DNA from: Sambucus nigra
Lineage: Eukaryota > Streptophyta > Magnoliopsida > Dipsacales > Adoxaceae
Direction: 5' to 3'
Assembly (NCBI GenBank): GCA_949130495.1
Contig: OX422213.1
Location: forward strand, 202,795,660 to 202,859,659
DNA: 64,000 nt
Part shown: piece by piece, positions 47,640-60,350 of the stretch
Layout: every line of letters begins with the position of its first letter
How positions within the stretch are numbered: the stretch's first letter is position 1
The notes under the pieces: generated by a model
Seen by the model: only the letters and a program-made list of their open reading frames with translations
Databases searched by the model: none
Told to the model about the DNA's origin: nothing
Position numbers and translations under genes: made by a program

Positions 47640-48152
47640 GTTGATAAATCTTGCACACTTTATGCAGAGCTCAATGAAATTTCAGCACATGAAGTTGTAA
47701 ATGAAGGTGTGTGGAAACAACAACTTACACCCCAATCCCTACAACTTTTTGATTTAATACGTCCAGCAATTCAAGAACAGTTGATGCTTGGAAGAGATCC
47801 ATAAAAAATGTCCAGGTTGTCAAAATAGAAACAGATAAAATGCTTATTCAAATGGTTAAAACTGAGCTGGAGCTGAGGAAGCAGGGACGTGCATTTACCT
47901 GCCAGTTTAAAGGACAATCTCACTTTTCCAGGTATTAATGAAGGTGTGGTTTGCCATCTAACTTTGATGCTTCATACTACTATGCATCTGGTTATGGTGC
48001 TGGAGCTTTTCTTCAGAGTGGAAAAATTGGATTAATATCATCAGTAGGGAATTTGGCTGCTCCAATCGAAGAATGGACTTTCAATGGAACTGCGTTGACT
48101 TAATCAATGGATGTAGAGAGGAGACATGAAAAGTTCAAGCCTCTGATAAAAT
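47640..48152 (+). pseudogene. PFP-beta (fragment): Captured fragment of PPi-dependent phosphofructokinase beta subunit
   Basis: Reading frames on the plus strand give AELNEISAHEVV, LTPQSLQLFDLI, AIQEQLMLGRDP, IETEKMLIQMV, GLPSNFD-like text, SGYGAGAFLQSGKIGLISS, VGNLAAPIEEW and MDVERRHEKFKPLI. These are characteristic of plant pyrophosphate-fructose-6-phosphate 1-phosphotransferase beta subunit (EC 2.7.1.90), a cytosolic glycolytic enzyme. There are several frameshifts and stops (for example near 47803 and 48101), and only about 170 codons of a much longer protein are present. I see no intron interrupting the stretch, which may mean capture of a processed copy. It cannot make an enzyme. Identification is from memory of the family. 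Confidence 0.85.
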
Positions 48153-50248
48153 ACCAATTATCGCATAGCTGCAAAAAAAAGGTATTCAGGTATTTAAAAT
48201 ACCAATAATGGGTATTTATAGAATACAAACCCTGATGTGAAAGAACTAAAAATCATTTCCAAACAAAAAACAAAATATATTTACTCTGAAGCCCATACTC
48301 AATATAACATTCAAATTATTGGTTATTAATCCGATGAGACTATAATTGATAAAAAGAACCAAAACATTCTCATCAAAATATGATAAAAAGAACAATAGCA
48401 TTTAGTCTAACTCAGATCTATATAGAAATTTTGTGAAACAAAATTTATAATAATAAGATCTACATAGAAAATTAACCTAACCAACAAAATCGAGATCGAT
48501 CCTATAACTGATATACCAACTCCCAACACAAACAGAGACATAATTTGAACTTTGGACTACATATAAATATTAGATAACGGAACCACATATGGATGGTTAA
48601 ACAAAACTTTTAAGAGTGAATTCTAAAATAAATGCAATGGACAAAGTTAATCTTAGACTCTGTGATTTACATAGTTGTGTATAGCTCATTCCTCCAACAT
48701 GTCCCATGGCTATGACACACCAAATTTATGCTTCAATTTTAATACAACCCAAGTGAAACAACCATCTTTAATGATATAAGGAGTCACGAGGATAAAAATC
48801 CATGTTTAATGATATACCTAAACTTGACATAAATATATAAAAATTGAAATTGGCGTAGGAGTAAACCTCCATTCTAGTGAGTAGACCCTTTTAACCATTA
48901 TCACAAATCCATGTAACTCAAACCTAGAGGATCCACATATTTTTTTTTTAAATAAGTACCAATAAATGTGCTTAATGGTAGTTCATCACATAATAAATTA
49001 AGGCAAATCTATAGATACAAACTCATAAACCACACTGATGAAAACAAAGTTCCATGAAAGATAAGCAAAAAATTAAGGGGTAACATCACCATTAAATGAC
49101 ACAATGAGATATACCTTAAAATTCTTACAGGCATATTTTATACTAACTATACACCCACAACAAATAGAACAAAATTTCAAGATTCATACAGACATATCAT
49201 CAAACACATGTTATGCGGCAAAGAAAATGTTGAAGGTTCAAATTTGGGCTCAACAATACAAAAGGAACCAAAAAATTCAATTAATTGCTCTCAAATCAGA
49301 ACAAACACAAATCCCAACTTCAAAGCATCTAGAATTAAAATTTTAAAAACAATAAAGACATGTTAAAAAAGTACTGATCTGTTCATGAATAAAAATGAAC
49401 ATCTCTACCCATCCAAAAAAATAAAGTATACAAATGTTTATGCTACCTTATCAAGAGTTTCTTTTATATGTCTACCACATTGTTGATTGATTAGTCAACA
49501 AATGATCACTACAACATTAAAGAAAGATAAAAGAGAAAATCATCACATCAACATTAAAGAAAGCTAAAAAAGAAAGAAATGTTCCTCAATTACCCAAATG
49601 TCTTATAGTCACGGATCTTAACACTGCAGATCAGACCTCCTTTGAGTAGTGATTTTTCGCGTTCTTCAACAAAAAATGGCTGGTGCTCTCAGTCCTTAAT
49701 TTGAAGTGAGATAAAGATAGTAAGATTAAAACTGTAAAACAAAAATACAGGAAATGTTACTAAAATCCTTAATTTGAAACCCCAAGCAAACCTATTTTGA
49801 CAACCCTGATATTAGCAGAAATCACTGAAAATACTAAAATCTTAGAATATATATAACCAAACCCTTAAAATATGAACATAATAAAAAACACTCAAACCCG
49901 CAAGAGAGAGATATGTAGACTTACCTTGGTGGAGAAATGATAAGAGATCAAGCGAGAGAAGTATGAGAGAGAGGGAGAGTTAGGAGAGTCACAGGACAGA
50001 GAAAGAGACAGGTAAATGATATTGTAGTGTATAATGGACTCGTGGTAGAAAAATGAGTTGGGGTAAATGAATATGTGGAGTAAAGTGAGTGCGGGGGGAA
50101 TGGAAATTTAGGGGGGAAGTTGAAAATTTTAAATTTTGAATGAAAATTGAAGATTCAATCTTCACCCTTCAATTTTGGTTGGTGAGGTGGCACAATCTCA
50201 ACCCTTATTGTGCTTAGACAATTCAAAATCCATGCCATATTATTATAT

Positions 50249-50250
<2 letters not shown>
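48153..50250. other. Helitron interior, AT-rich, no gene seen
   Basis: Long AT-rich sequence with no supported reading frame. The only track-length frame (49104-49346) has no recognisable motif and biased composition. Confidence 0.5.
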
Positions 50251-50251
<1 letters not shown>

Positions 50252-50297
<46 letters not shown>

Positions 50298-51734
50298 GTG
50301 TACAATTTTATATCAGTGACTAAATATTTATTTAATTTATATGCTCTAGTGCTATCAAGGGAGGTTGCGCGACGTGGGTGAATCCCCTGGCTTGAGGAGC
50401 AGGGAGAGTATATCCCCATGTCATAACATCTGTTATATGGGTGAGGGGCTTATCTCACTTTCAGGTAGGAAATATGATTGCCTCCACTACGCTTATGTTT
50501 TTACCAAGCTCCTGAGTGATTCCGACTTGGAGTGCATGGGTCAAGTGAGCATACCTGGGGTGATAGCATTTTAGAGAAAGCATCCGTTGAGTTTTTACTC
50601 GGGAGGATGGGAATCTATATTTGTTTTATATATATGCATGACAAGTGTGGGATTGTTGTGGGATAGTTACGTATATAATAGTATAGAAAATTATACATAG
50701 GCATTATATACATGTTTCAAAAATGTATTTATTTTATATAAATAGTGAGACTATTATATGGTTTATTTAAAAAGGATAATTTATAAACGACAAGTATAGG
50801 ATTGTTGTATTATAATTTTGCGTATAAGATAGTGAGGAAATTCTATGCGGCATTAAATAGATATGTGAATATTGTATATTATATGTATATATAACTAGTG
50901 AAATTGTTATTGGGATCAAAGTAAAGAGGATTAATTAAGTTATTATGAGTCATGACTTACAAATAAATGACAAGGTTGCTTGGGCTTGGGTAGTGTGTCA
51001 AGGAACGGTTGTAACGAGGCTGGTTAGACGAGTAGTGTAACTAGGTTGTTAAAAGTGAATCGTTAGGTGTTCACTCTAGTTGAGGGGTGAGTATTATTTC
51101 AAGGGAGTGCGATACCAACTTAAATATGAAGTGCATTCATGCATTTTAATTACTGTCATATTAATCCCTTGCTAAATATTTTTAAAATGTTTTGGGTTCT
51201 AACCCTTGCTGTAAAACTATTTTCAAAATCTTTTAGGTGTCCAGCCACAGGGACGCCACGACTGATATTCCATTCCAGGGACATGCAATTGCTGCACATA
51301 TGGATGCTATCAGGAGTTTGAGTAGATGCCTCACTTCTTTATTCCTAGATTATGGATCTATTATCAGATTTAGTTATCATTTCGGGCAGGTCTCCCCAGT
51401 TACTTTTAATTTCAGTATTTGGATTTATTTACTTAGTTGTTGGATTAGTCTTTACATTGTGGTTTGTAACCGATGGTTTATTCGGTAAGTAGTTCATTTA
51501 TTTTTTTAGTTGATTTGGATTTAGTTGTTATGATTGGCTCATATTATATTTTTCTGCATGTTATTGATTTTGTTCAATAAAAATATAAATTTGACTCTAG
51601 TTTTTTTGAATACTAGGTGGTTAGAAATGTTCTAAAAAGTTTTCGACAATGATGCTAAGAATGAACCATATGAGATTCCTTTTTAATTTGGTATAGGACT
51701 GATCACCCAGTATTTTATTAGGCGGGGTGTCACA
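50252..51734 (+). repeat. C 5' LTR, second part
   Basis: Resumes in a TA microsatellite (50252-50293) and runs to GGTGTCACA at 51734, with the conserved GGTGTCC/GGACGCC hairpin at 51236-51257. Confidence 0.9.
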
Positions 51735-51736
51735 GA

Positions 51737-51748
51737 TGGTATCAGAGC
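51737..51748 (+). other. C primer binding site (tRNA-iMet)
   Basis: TGGTATCAGAGC two bases after the LTR. Confidence 0.92.
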
Positions 51749-51923
51749 ATCAGGTTATAGTGTTCTTAGGATATGTGCGGCTTTTCAAGTTTCAACATTT
51801 GCGTTCTTAGAAGTAGAGCCTTATGATAGGATTGTTGTATTGTTTTATGTGCGTGAATTTACGTTCTTCTGGCGATTACTTTATATTTTCTGGTGAACTA
51901 ATACATTTTGATTCTCATTTCAC

Positions 51924-52996
51924 ATGCCTACAAGGAGAGAACAAGAAGCTAGGGCAGCGGCGAGAGATGAGGAGAGGGAGGTTCAGCAAGAGCCGGAGGT
52001 GCCATAGCCATAAGCCCCACCAGGGTTAGTGACGACAACTCAGATGGCAGAGGTGGTGGCCTAGGCGATTAACACAGCTATAGAAGCCCATTTTACTCAA
52101 CATCAGCCACAGTCGCAAGTGGCACCAGATGTTCAGGCAGACCCGGGGCCGTCAGAGTGGCAAAGGGTTAGGGAAACTTTTCAGAAGGGTCACCCACCAA
52201 AGTTTTTGGGAAGTTTAGATGTGGTGTTAGCGTGTTAGTGGAAGAAAGATATGAAGAATAACTTTCACATAGTTGACTGTAGTGAGGTAGAGAGGCAGAT
52301 GTTAGCCACTTTCAGGTTGACCAGGGGTGCTCTTTAGTCATGGGAGTCCATCACCACTATTGGAGATAGGGATTCGATGACCATTGATGATTTTTGGATA
52401 TGGTTTGACCGCAAGTACTTTCCTCTAGCAGTTGAGGCCGAGATAAGGAGGAAATTTAGTGATGTAACTCAGGGAGAGAATACTTTGGCAGAGTATGAGG
52501 AGGAGTTCACCCGTTTGGCCAACTTTGTACCAGACGAGGTGAGAAATGAAGAGCAGAAGGAGGCGAAGTTTGTGACTCAATTATCCTGGAGGATTAGGCA
52601 GCATTTGATAGGAAACCCTACACTGGTAACATATACTGACGTTGTCAATGCCGCTTTATTGCACTATCAAGACCATCGCTTCCATCTGAAAGGAAGTAAG
52701 AGGGGAGGCAAGACGAGCTAGCAGAGAAAGGCAGGGTGGAGTGTTACTAGCAGAGACAAGACCAGCAAGGGCAGGATCAGTGGCAGGACATATTTTCTAG
52801 GAAGTGATTTGCTTATGGGGAAGCGAGACACATAAAGATAGATTGACCTAAGCGAGGCAGGGGGCAACTACATGACTAGGTTCTGGATGTACAGCCGTTA
52901 CAGCAGTTTCTGGACCAGTTTAGACGAGAAAATTTTAACTAAGAACCCGAGGATCAGCCATTGCAGTTAAAGTATGGAGGTAACTTTGTTTTATCC
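51924..52996 (+). pseudogene. C gag, broken
   Basis: Starts MPTRREQEARAAARDEE at 51924. The capsid region is well preserved at 52377-52700: MTIDDFWIWFDRKYFPLAV, TQGENTLAEYEEEFTRLAN, FVPDEVRNEEQKEAKF and IRQHLIGNPTLVTYTDV. The zinc knuckle near 52800-52850 is destroyed: its cysteines and the frame are lost, leaving only a trace of the GEA-H-IK pattern. Stops are mostly TAG or TGA in place of Q or W codons, for example near 52008, 52014, 52062 and 52337. No protease follows. Confidence 0.85.
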
Positions 52997-54074
52997 TGAG
53001 CATGAATTGTGTTTTGGGTGATAATGAGGGTGTCACAATATAATAATTTGTTTTCACTGGAGTTAGTGGGTAAGTCGGATTTAGTGGGTGAGCTGGCTGT
53101 AGTAGCCATACTATACATATAAAATATTCCCGGGGTAGCGAAGTTCTTTGGTGTTAACCACGAGAGAGTGGGGGTGTACACTGAGAAGAGGTTTGAACTA
53201 TGAGAGGAGTTACTACTTTCAAGAATTATGGGAATAGGGTAGATGATTTTTCATGTTTCGGCTGGTTAGCAATGGATTTGAACTATTGTGGATAGTGATA
53301 GTAAGTTTTGGTGTTCGTGGTACCAGAATATGAATAACATCTACTAGGTGTCACCTGAGAGGGAGTCTAGCCTATATATGTGCATGTATATATGATCTGT
53401 AGTATGGAATAGCATACACATAAGAATGTCTTGTGTTATTATATTTTATTCCGATAAGTAGGGATATATACTGAGGTGATTCAGGGCAATTAGTTTTATT
53501 TTCGAGCAAAGAAAGATAGCTCGGGGTTTATTTTGCGCAAGAACTAGTGATATTAAGGGAACGGTATTTGTATTGTCTTTTGTAGCATAATAGTTGGCGT
53601 GTATGTTTTGTGTCAAGAGACAGGTATTTGGGGTACGTGCTATGGATTAAGGGCCTAATGGATCTCAACGACCGACAATGTTCGGTAATAGTGTATCGTG
53701 GGGTTCCTTGTTTGGATTTCTTTTTGCGAGACATCCCACGCATGAAACTTAGCGCAACGTTGGAAGTGGGGAGATTTTTTATCATTAGTACATGGGTTAG
53801 GTACCTCGGTTATTTTACGTGTATGTGATATGACTACGGGTTAGAAGTTATATTATGGTATAAGTCTAGCAAAGCCGGGTAACTTTTGTGCAGTTAAGCA
53901 CGGGTACAGTATGTATGGGTGCCCTGGTTAATTAAAGTTATTTTAAAATAATTTACGATTAGAAATGAGGGAGATAAGAGTACTGATCTTATAGGTATGG
54001 GTATTAGAGAAATATTGGAAGCTTGAGGTACTAGGCTTAACTTAATTTCGAGGACGAAATTCCTGTGTGTGTGT
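52997..54074 (+). other. C internal, non-coding
   Basis: No pol motif. Contains one copy, on the opposite strand, of the repeat found three times in B (about 53640-53800), and a GTGC-AGTTAA-GCAC hairpin at 53888-53901 as in A. Confidence 0.6.
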
Positions 54075-54103
54075 GGGGGGGGGGGGGGGGGGGGGGGGGA
54101 GTA
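54075..54103 (+). other. C polypurine tract with a 25-G run
   Basis: A TG repeat leads into 25 consecutive G (54075-54099) and AGTA, then the 3' LTR. A in the same family has only six G. Confidence 0.85.
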
Positions 54104-55128
54104 TGTAACACCCCATAAATTTGAGGACATTGAATTTAATTATTTTGGAAGAAATAGAAATCATATTTTTTTTGGAGAAATTTAATTTATGATTGGGAGA
54201 ATTTATTTTAATTAGAGGATTTATTTAATTTGAAGAAGTTAGACTGAATTATTCGGATTATGTTTATATCGTATTCTGAGGTTTAAAAATTGGAGAATAT
54301 TATAAAGTATTACGGATGACGATTCTAAGAGTACATGGTTGAGTCCGGATTGGACGATATAGCTCGAAAAGTGTACTTGGGGATGGTAAATGGATCATAG
54401 GGTATTTTTGGCCATAGTTGGGCCCACACGGGGGTATTTGGGTCATGTTAATTAGGCCCATATGACTAAAAACATGATTAGTGTATTAAACCTAAATCTA
54501 AGAGTGTTGAGTGGAAGAAAAACACAAACCTAAACCAAAGAATTTGAGAGGAAACTAGAGGGAGCAGTTAGAGAACTAATTGGGAATCTTTTGGAGACAA
54601 ATCGAGGGACAAAGTGGGTGTTCATCATCAAACCTGCCTCTACACCAACGGATTAGACTTTACGAATACTATTAGGCAAGTGGTTAACTTTTTGTGATTT
54701 TTAATTGTGATAATCAATTCATATTGTAGCGGGTGTATCTAAAATCCATTTTTGGGTGAGTATTCATGTGAAATTGGGTTTTCAGTGAATGAAATACTTG
54801 ATGAGATTAAAGGTGAAATCAATTGTGTTTTATGATTTTGGAGTGTAGAATATGAATCGTATGTTAAATCTAGTAGGAATCGATGTTAAATTTTTTATAA
54901 TAGAGATGTAATTTTTATTGGATGATTGAAACCCGAATAAAACTCGAATCGAGAAAACATTGAAATTCATGGAAATTAATCGTTGAATTAAGGTTTCTAG
55001 GGTGGGTAGAACTTATTTATACGTGAATTTATTGTTGGTTATTGTTGGGTAATCATGGGAGAAGAAATAAAAAGCTTGATGGTATGTTAATAGAGGAAAC
55101 AGAGACTCGGAGAAGAAAGAGACATGAG

Positions 55129-55165
55129 CGATCGATCGATCGACTCCAGGGGTCGATCGATCGAC
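55129..55165. repeat. Palindrome pair in C 3' LTR
   Basis: GATC-repeat palindromes centred near 55137.5 and 55158.5, 21 bp apart, with spacer 'tccagg'. About a third of the way into the LTR. The next bases 'ccttccagaatttgaca' resemble those after the F palindromes. Confidence 0.78.
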
Positions 55166-55617
55166 CCTTCCAGAATTTGACAGTTCACCCAATTTGTATA
55201 CATAAGGGTGAATTAATTAAGAATTTTTCCTGGAACTCATTTATTAAGTGAGAAATAAATATGGGGCATATTTCCTAAAAATTATAGGTGGATATAATTT
55301 GAAGTTAGGGAGGTCTAAATAGGTGTCGCACTTTGGATAAATTTTAGGGAATAAATTCATAAGTGTTAAATTATGGGCCAAGTGAACAAGTCCGGGTATA
55401 TGGTTTGAGTGACGGCAGGGTTTTTAATTAACTATTGGGAGGAATAGATTAATTTAGATTCGTACCATAGACTCGGGTAAGTATTATATTAATTGATGTG
55501 TAAACTAATTAAATTAGAGTCGGAACGTAGACTCAGGAATAATTTTAGGATGGTGCCACAAATCTCGTACACGGTAAAGACGGGAACTAATTATTATATA
55601 TATACAGTGTGGTGATA

Positions 55618-55679
<62 letters not shown>

Positions 55680-56258
55680 TGTGTGTTATATTAAATATCA
55701 ATGACTAAATATTTATTTAATTTATATGCTCTGGTGCTATCAAGGGAGGTTGCGCGATGTGGATGAATCCGCTGGCTTGAGGAGCAGGGAGAATATATCC
55801 CCAGGTCATAGCGTCTGTTATATGGGTGAGGGGCTTATCTCACTTTCAAGTAGGAAATATAACCGCCTCCACTATGCTTATATTTTTACCAATCTCGTGA
55901 GTGATTTCGACTTGTAATGCCCAGGTCAAGTGAGCATGCCTGGGGTGATAGCATTTTAGAGAAAGCATCCGTTGAGTTTTTACTCAGGAGGATGGAAATA
56001 TATATTTTTATATATATGCACGATACGTATGGGATGGTTATGGTATAGTTACGTATATAATGGTATAGAAAATTATATACGGGCATTATATACATGTTGT
56101 GAAAATGTATTTATTTTATATAACTAGTGAGACTGTTATATGGTTTATTTAAAAAGGATAATTTATAAACGATAAGTATGGGATTGTTGTATTATAATTT
56201 TGCGTATATGATAGTGTAGAAATTATATACGACATTAAATACATATGTGAATATTGTA

Positions 56259-56416
<158 letters not shown>

Positions 56417-57262
56417 CTAGTGAAATTGTTATATGGATCAAAGTAAAGAGGATTAATTAAGTTATTGTGGGTCATGACTTATAAATAAATGACAAGGTTG
56501 CTCGGGCTTGGGTAGTGTGTCAAGGAACAGTTGTAACGAGGCTGGTTAGATGTGTAGTGTAACCAGGGTGTTAAAAAGGAATCGTTAGGTGTGCACTCTA
56601 GTTGAGGGGTGAGTATTATTTCATGGTAGGGCGACACTAAGTTAAATATGAAGCGCATTCATGCATTTTAATTACTGTCAATTTAATCCCTTTATAAATA
56701 TTTTCAAAACGTTTTGGGTTCTAACCCTTGATATAAAACTATATTTGAAACCTTTTAGGTGTCCAGCCACAGGGGTGCCAGGACTGATATTCCATTCCAG
56801 GGACACACACATGCTGCACATGTGGATGCTAACAGGAGTTTGAGTAGGTGCCTCACTTCTTTATTACTACATTAGGGATCTATTATCAGATTCAGTTATC
56901 ATTTCGGGCAGGTCACCCCAGTTATTTTCAGTTTCAGTATTTGAATTTATTTACTTAGTTGTTGGATTATTCTTTACATTGTGGTTTGTAGCCGATGGTT
57001 TATTCGGTAAGTAGTTTATTTATTTATTCAGTTGATTTGGATTCAGTTGTTGTGATTGACTCATATTATATTTTTCGGCCTGTTGTTGCTTTTGTTCAAT
57101 AAAAAGATAAAATTTGACACCATATTTTTTGGATACTAGGTGGTTAGAAATGTTTGGATAAAAATTCGACGGTGATGTTAAGAATGAACCATATGAGATT
57201 CCTATTTAAATTATTATAGGACTGATCACCCAGTATTTTATTAGGCGAGGTGTCACAGCTAA

Positions 57263-57377
57263 GTGCAATCGCAAGAGCCCGCGAAAGTGGTCACTTTTTT
57301 GTTACTATCTTTCTTTCTTTCTTTCTTTCTTTCTATATTTTGCTAGAGGACTAGCAATGTTCTGTTTGGGGGTGGTG
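57263..57377 (+). other. E terminal internal segment with hairpin and polypurine tract
   Basis: Contains a CTTT microsatellite (57309-57332), a TTGCTAG-AGGA-CTAGCAA hairpin (57341-57358), and the polypurine tract 'gtttgggggtggtg' ending at 57377. Confidence 0.75.
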
Positions 57378-60140
57378 TGATAAGCACCCAAAAGTGTACA
57401 TTTTATACCCCGAATAGATGTATTTTAGTTAGTAAAATCTCAGCAAATTTGGTCTTATATGTGTAAATATTTAATGTGCATGCTTGATCGCCGTTTGCGG
57501 AGTTCGATGCTTATTTAAAGGCAAACGTGCGATTTATGGAGATAATTCCCAAATCCCGTACCTTAACTAAGCCTAACCTAGCCCAAGCCATCACCTGAGC
57601 TCCGCGTGTGTTTATTTTGTGTTTCTTAGATTTTTCTAGATTTTTATTTTGTGTCATTTTATTTTAGATTTATTTAGAATATTCTAGGATTTATTTTCTA
57701 TTTTTCTATTTCTTTTTAATTTATGTATTTTATTTTGATTTTTATTAGTTTTTAACTTTAATCTTTATTTTATTAGGATTAGTTTTTAGGATTTTATTTT
57801 TAGTTTATTAGATTTTATAGGACTTTAGTTTTCATTTTTATTAGATTTTTAGTTTTTATTTCTTTTGTTTTTATTACTTTAGTTTTTTTTAGATTAGGAT
57901 TTTATTTCTAGTTCATTTTAATTTTTTAGTTTTGTAGTTTTATTTTTAGGTACAATCTAAACACACACACACACACACACACATTATCCCATACACACCA
58001 TTTATACCTAAACGAAACCCCCCACTCACACCTTAATACCATACACCCTCACACACTAAATCATGCCCTACTTCATCTTCTACCTCTCACCATCTCATTT
58101 TCTCTCCTACTGCATTAACACAACAACAACCACCTTCTCACTCTTTCACCTCACACCCACCAATCAAACCTCCACCATAACCAAACACCACCACTACCTA
58201 AACCCATAACTCCCTAACCCAAATCTGGTCAGACCCATCTCTAACCCCTCAAACCGATCGCAATCGAACCCAACCCATACCGGCCTATATCTGAACCATT
58301 TCCCACCGACGTCAGTCCACAATTGCTCCTAACCCGCAACTCAAACACTGCCCTCACCGGGAAACCGAACCCGTTGTTCAAATCGGCGACCTGAAACCCC
58401 CATCGCATCCGACCTCCGACCCACTCCATCTAACCCCCTTCCATGGCTGACCCAACCAGCTCCATTCTCGTGTATTCTGGCTGGTTCACACCAATTCGAC
58501 CCATACTCCAAACCCACTTTACCCATCAACCAGCTTTGGAACCAAAGACCCAAACCCAATTTCCTTCCTTAAACCCATGATTTTTCTATCTGCCAAAACA
58601 GAACCAAAAACCAAAATAAAACCAATTGCCCCACATATGTTATAAACCCTTTTTAACCCTTTTCCTAAACTACCCTCATACACCTCTCCCACATGCACTC
58701 ACTCACGTGCATTAGAAAATTACCCCTCTCTCATACCTCACACACCCTCTTGAACTATTACCTTACCCAATTTACTCCTTAGCTCCATGTGTACTATATA
58801 ATAAGACTCAAGGTCATTTGAAGACCCATCAACTAATCTAGAAACCCATATAGGGTTTTAGAGAGTAGATAGAGAGAGTTTAGAGTAGAAAAATAAATTA
58901 GGTTAGATTAGAATTTATTTTTTCATTTTTATAGTGAGGAAAAATAAATTGTCCTGTGGATCAATTTGAGTGCACTTTTGATGTAATTTTTGTTTGATCA
59001 TTCAAATTGAGGGATGTAAATTTCAACGCAATGATTGAAGTTGAATTACGAATCAAGAGATTGTGTCTGATTGTTCTTTTCTCCTCTCAACTATTTCAAT
59101 GCCTTTGATTATTTGATTGTCAAATTTTTATATCTTGTCAGGCTAAATCCCCTTTCAAGGGGTGGGGTGAACCCTTATTTGATATTATTTTGATTTAATT
59201 ACTTTGATTATTTAAAAATTCCCTTTGAATGTTAATTTTGATCCTTCACCCTAAAATTTAAAGCCTCGAGAGAGGGTAAATGATTTTCGAGAGAAAATCA
59301 AAATTCGAGATATAATACCCATTTTAGATTCGAACTAGAGATATGAGTTTCTTAACTGTGGTATTATTCCTTGAATTTCAACTCTAAATTTCATTTTCTA
59401 TGATTTATACAAATTTTGATCAATCGATCCTAACGGGTGATTAATTAGAAGGAGTGTAGATCTATTTTCTAGAGTTGTAGGGGGTTAAACTTAATTTTCT
59501 AAAATGTTACTATTCTATAGTGCATATCTAACGAGAATACTTAGTCACCTAGTTATACTACCCCAGATAACTGGATTAGAATACCCACTGTATGTACCCC
59601 CTCACTAAGACTCCAATCCTACTCGCAGTATTTTAATAATCCATATTTCATGTGCTATAAGCATAGATAATTTATTTACTGCTTACATTTGCAATGGGAG
59701 TTGATTTGTAATTTGGGAGAATTCAAATAATTAAATTATTTAGTTAAAATAGCAAGAATTTGTTGTGTAGCCCCACTCCTTGATTGTTATAAAATTTATT
59801 TACCTTACTTTATTTCTTATGTTAATGTTAGACTTTGTTCATCATTTTTAGTTAGTTGTTTAGATCTTTCATTTATTTTAGTGTTATTTCACCATCTATC
59901 ACAATAATTCTTTTAATATTTGAAAAGGCTAAAAAAAATTAGAAAAAGCAGAAAAGTCCAAAAAGAAAATAAACAAATGAATTACATCTTTCCTCTCTTG
60001 CATGTTTCACCCTTAGATTTGGATTGATTCCCTTATTTACCGCTACACTCTAATATTGATATATTTTTGTAGGTATGAAAGGTTTTGGTTAGAAGAGCTT
60101 TCAAAAATGACAAAAAATACGCAAAAAGTTCACTCTATCA
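57378..60140 (+). repeat. E 3' LTR
   Basis: 2763 bp. Aligned by eye with 939-3408 it has two extra segments, about 59517-59690 and about 59880-60005, that the 5' LTR lacks. Otherwise the same T-rich then A/C-rich layout. Confidence 0.87.
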
Positions 60141-60350
60141 GTTAAGATCCATTCGGTATAACTTAAATCGCAGATGACTTGCTATGGTGAGTAGTATGTG
60201 GACTGATTCAAGCCTAGCAACATGAGTGAAAATCTCATCAAAGTCTACGCCCTCAATCTATGTATAACCTTGAGCAACCAACCTAGCCTTATTGAGAATA
60301 ATGGTACCATTCTCATCCATCTTGTTCTTGTACACTCACTTGGTACTAAT
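60141..60350 (-). pseudogene. copia reverse transcriptase, N-terminal part
   Basis: Minus strand from 60350: VYKNKMDENGTIILNKARLV, AQGYT, EGVDFDEIFTHVARLESVH and LRFKLYRMDL, the start of copia RT. A TGA stands where the W of the TKWV motif belongs, and a TAG where Q follows GYT. Both are single transitions. Joined in the ancestor to 938 downward. Confidence 0.9.

Larger units (their letters stand above)
45622..50251 (-). mobile_element. Non-autonomous Helitron
   Basis: On the minus strand the right-hand end reads a perfect 8-bp hairpin CCGTGCCT-TC-AGGCACGG (plus-strand 45633-45650), then seven bases, then CTAG, followed by T. This is the classic Helitron 3' terminus. The opposite end (50251) starts TC after an A on the minus strand, so insertion was between A and T inside a TA microsatellite, leaving no duplication. 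The matching point in the other C LTR (about 55600) lacks this sequence. Length 4630 bp. No Rep or helicase motif was found. It carries a plant gene fragment (47640-48152). Confidence 0.85.

Noticed and set aside
49104..49346. 80-codon frame in the Helitron
   Set aside because: AT-rich, no motif, no sign of being a captured exon.
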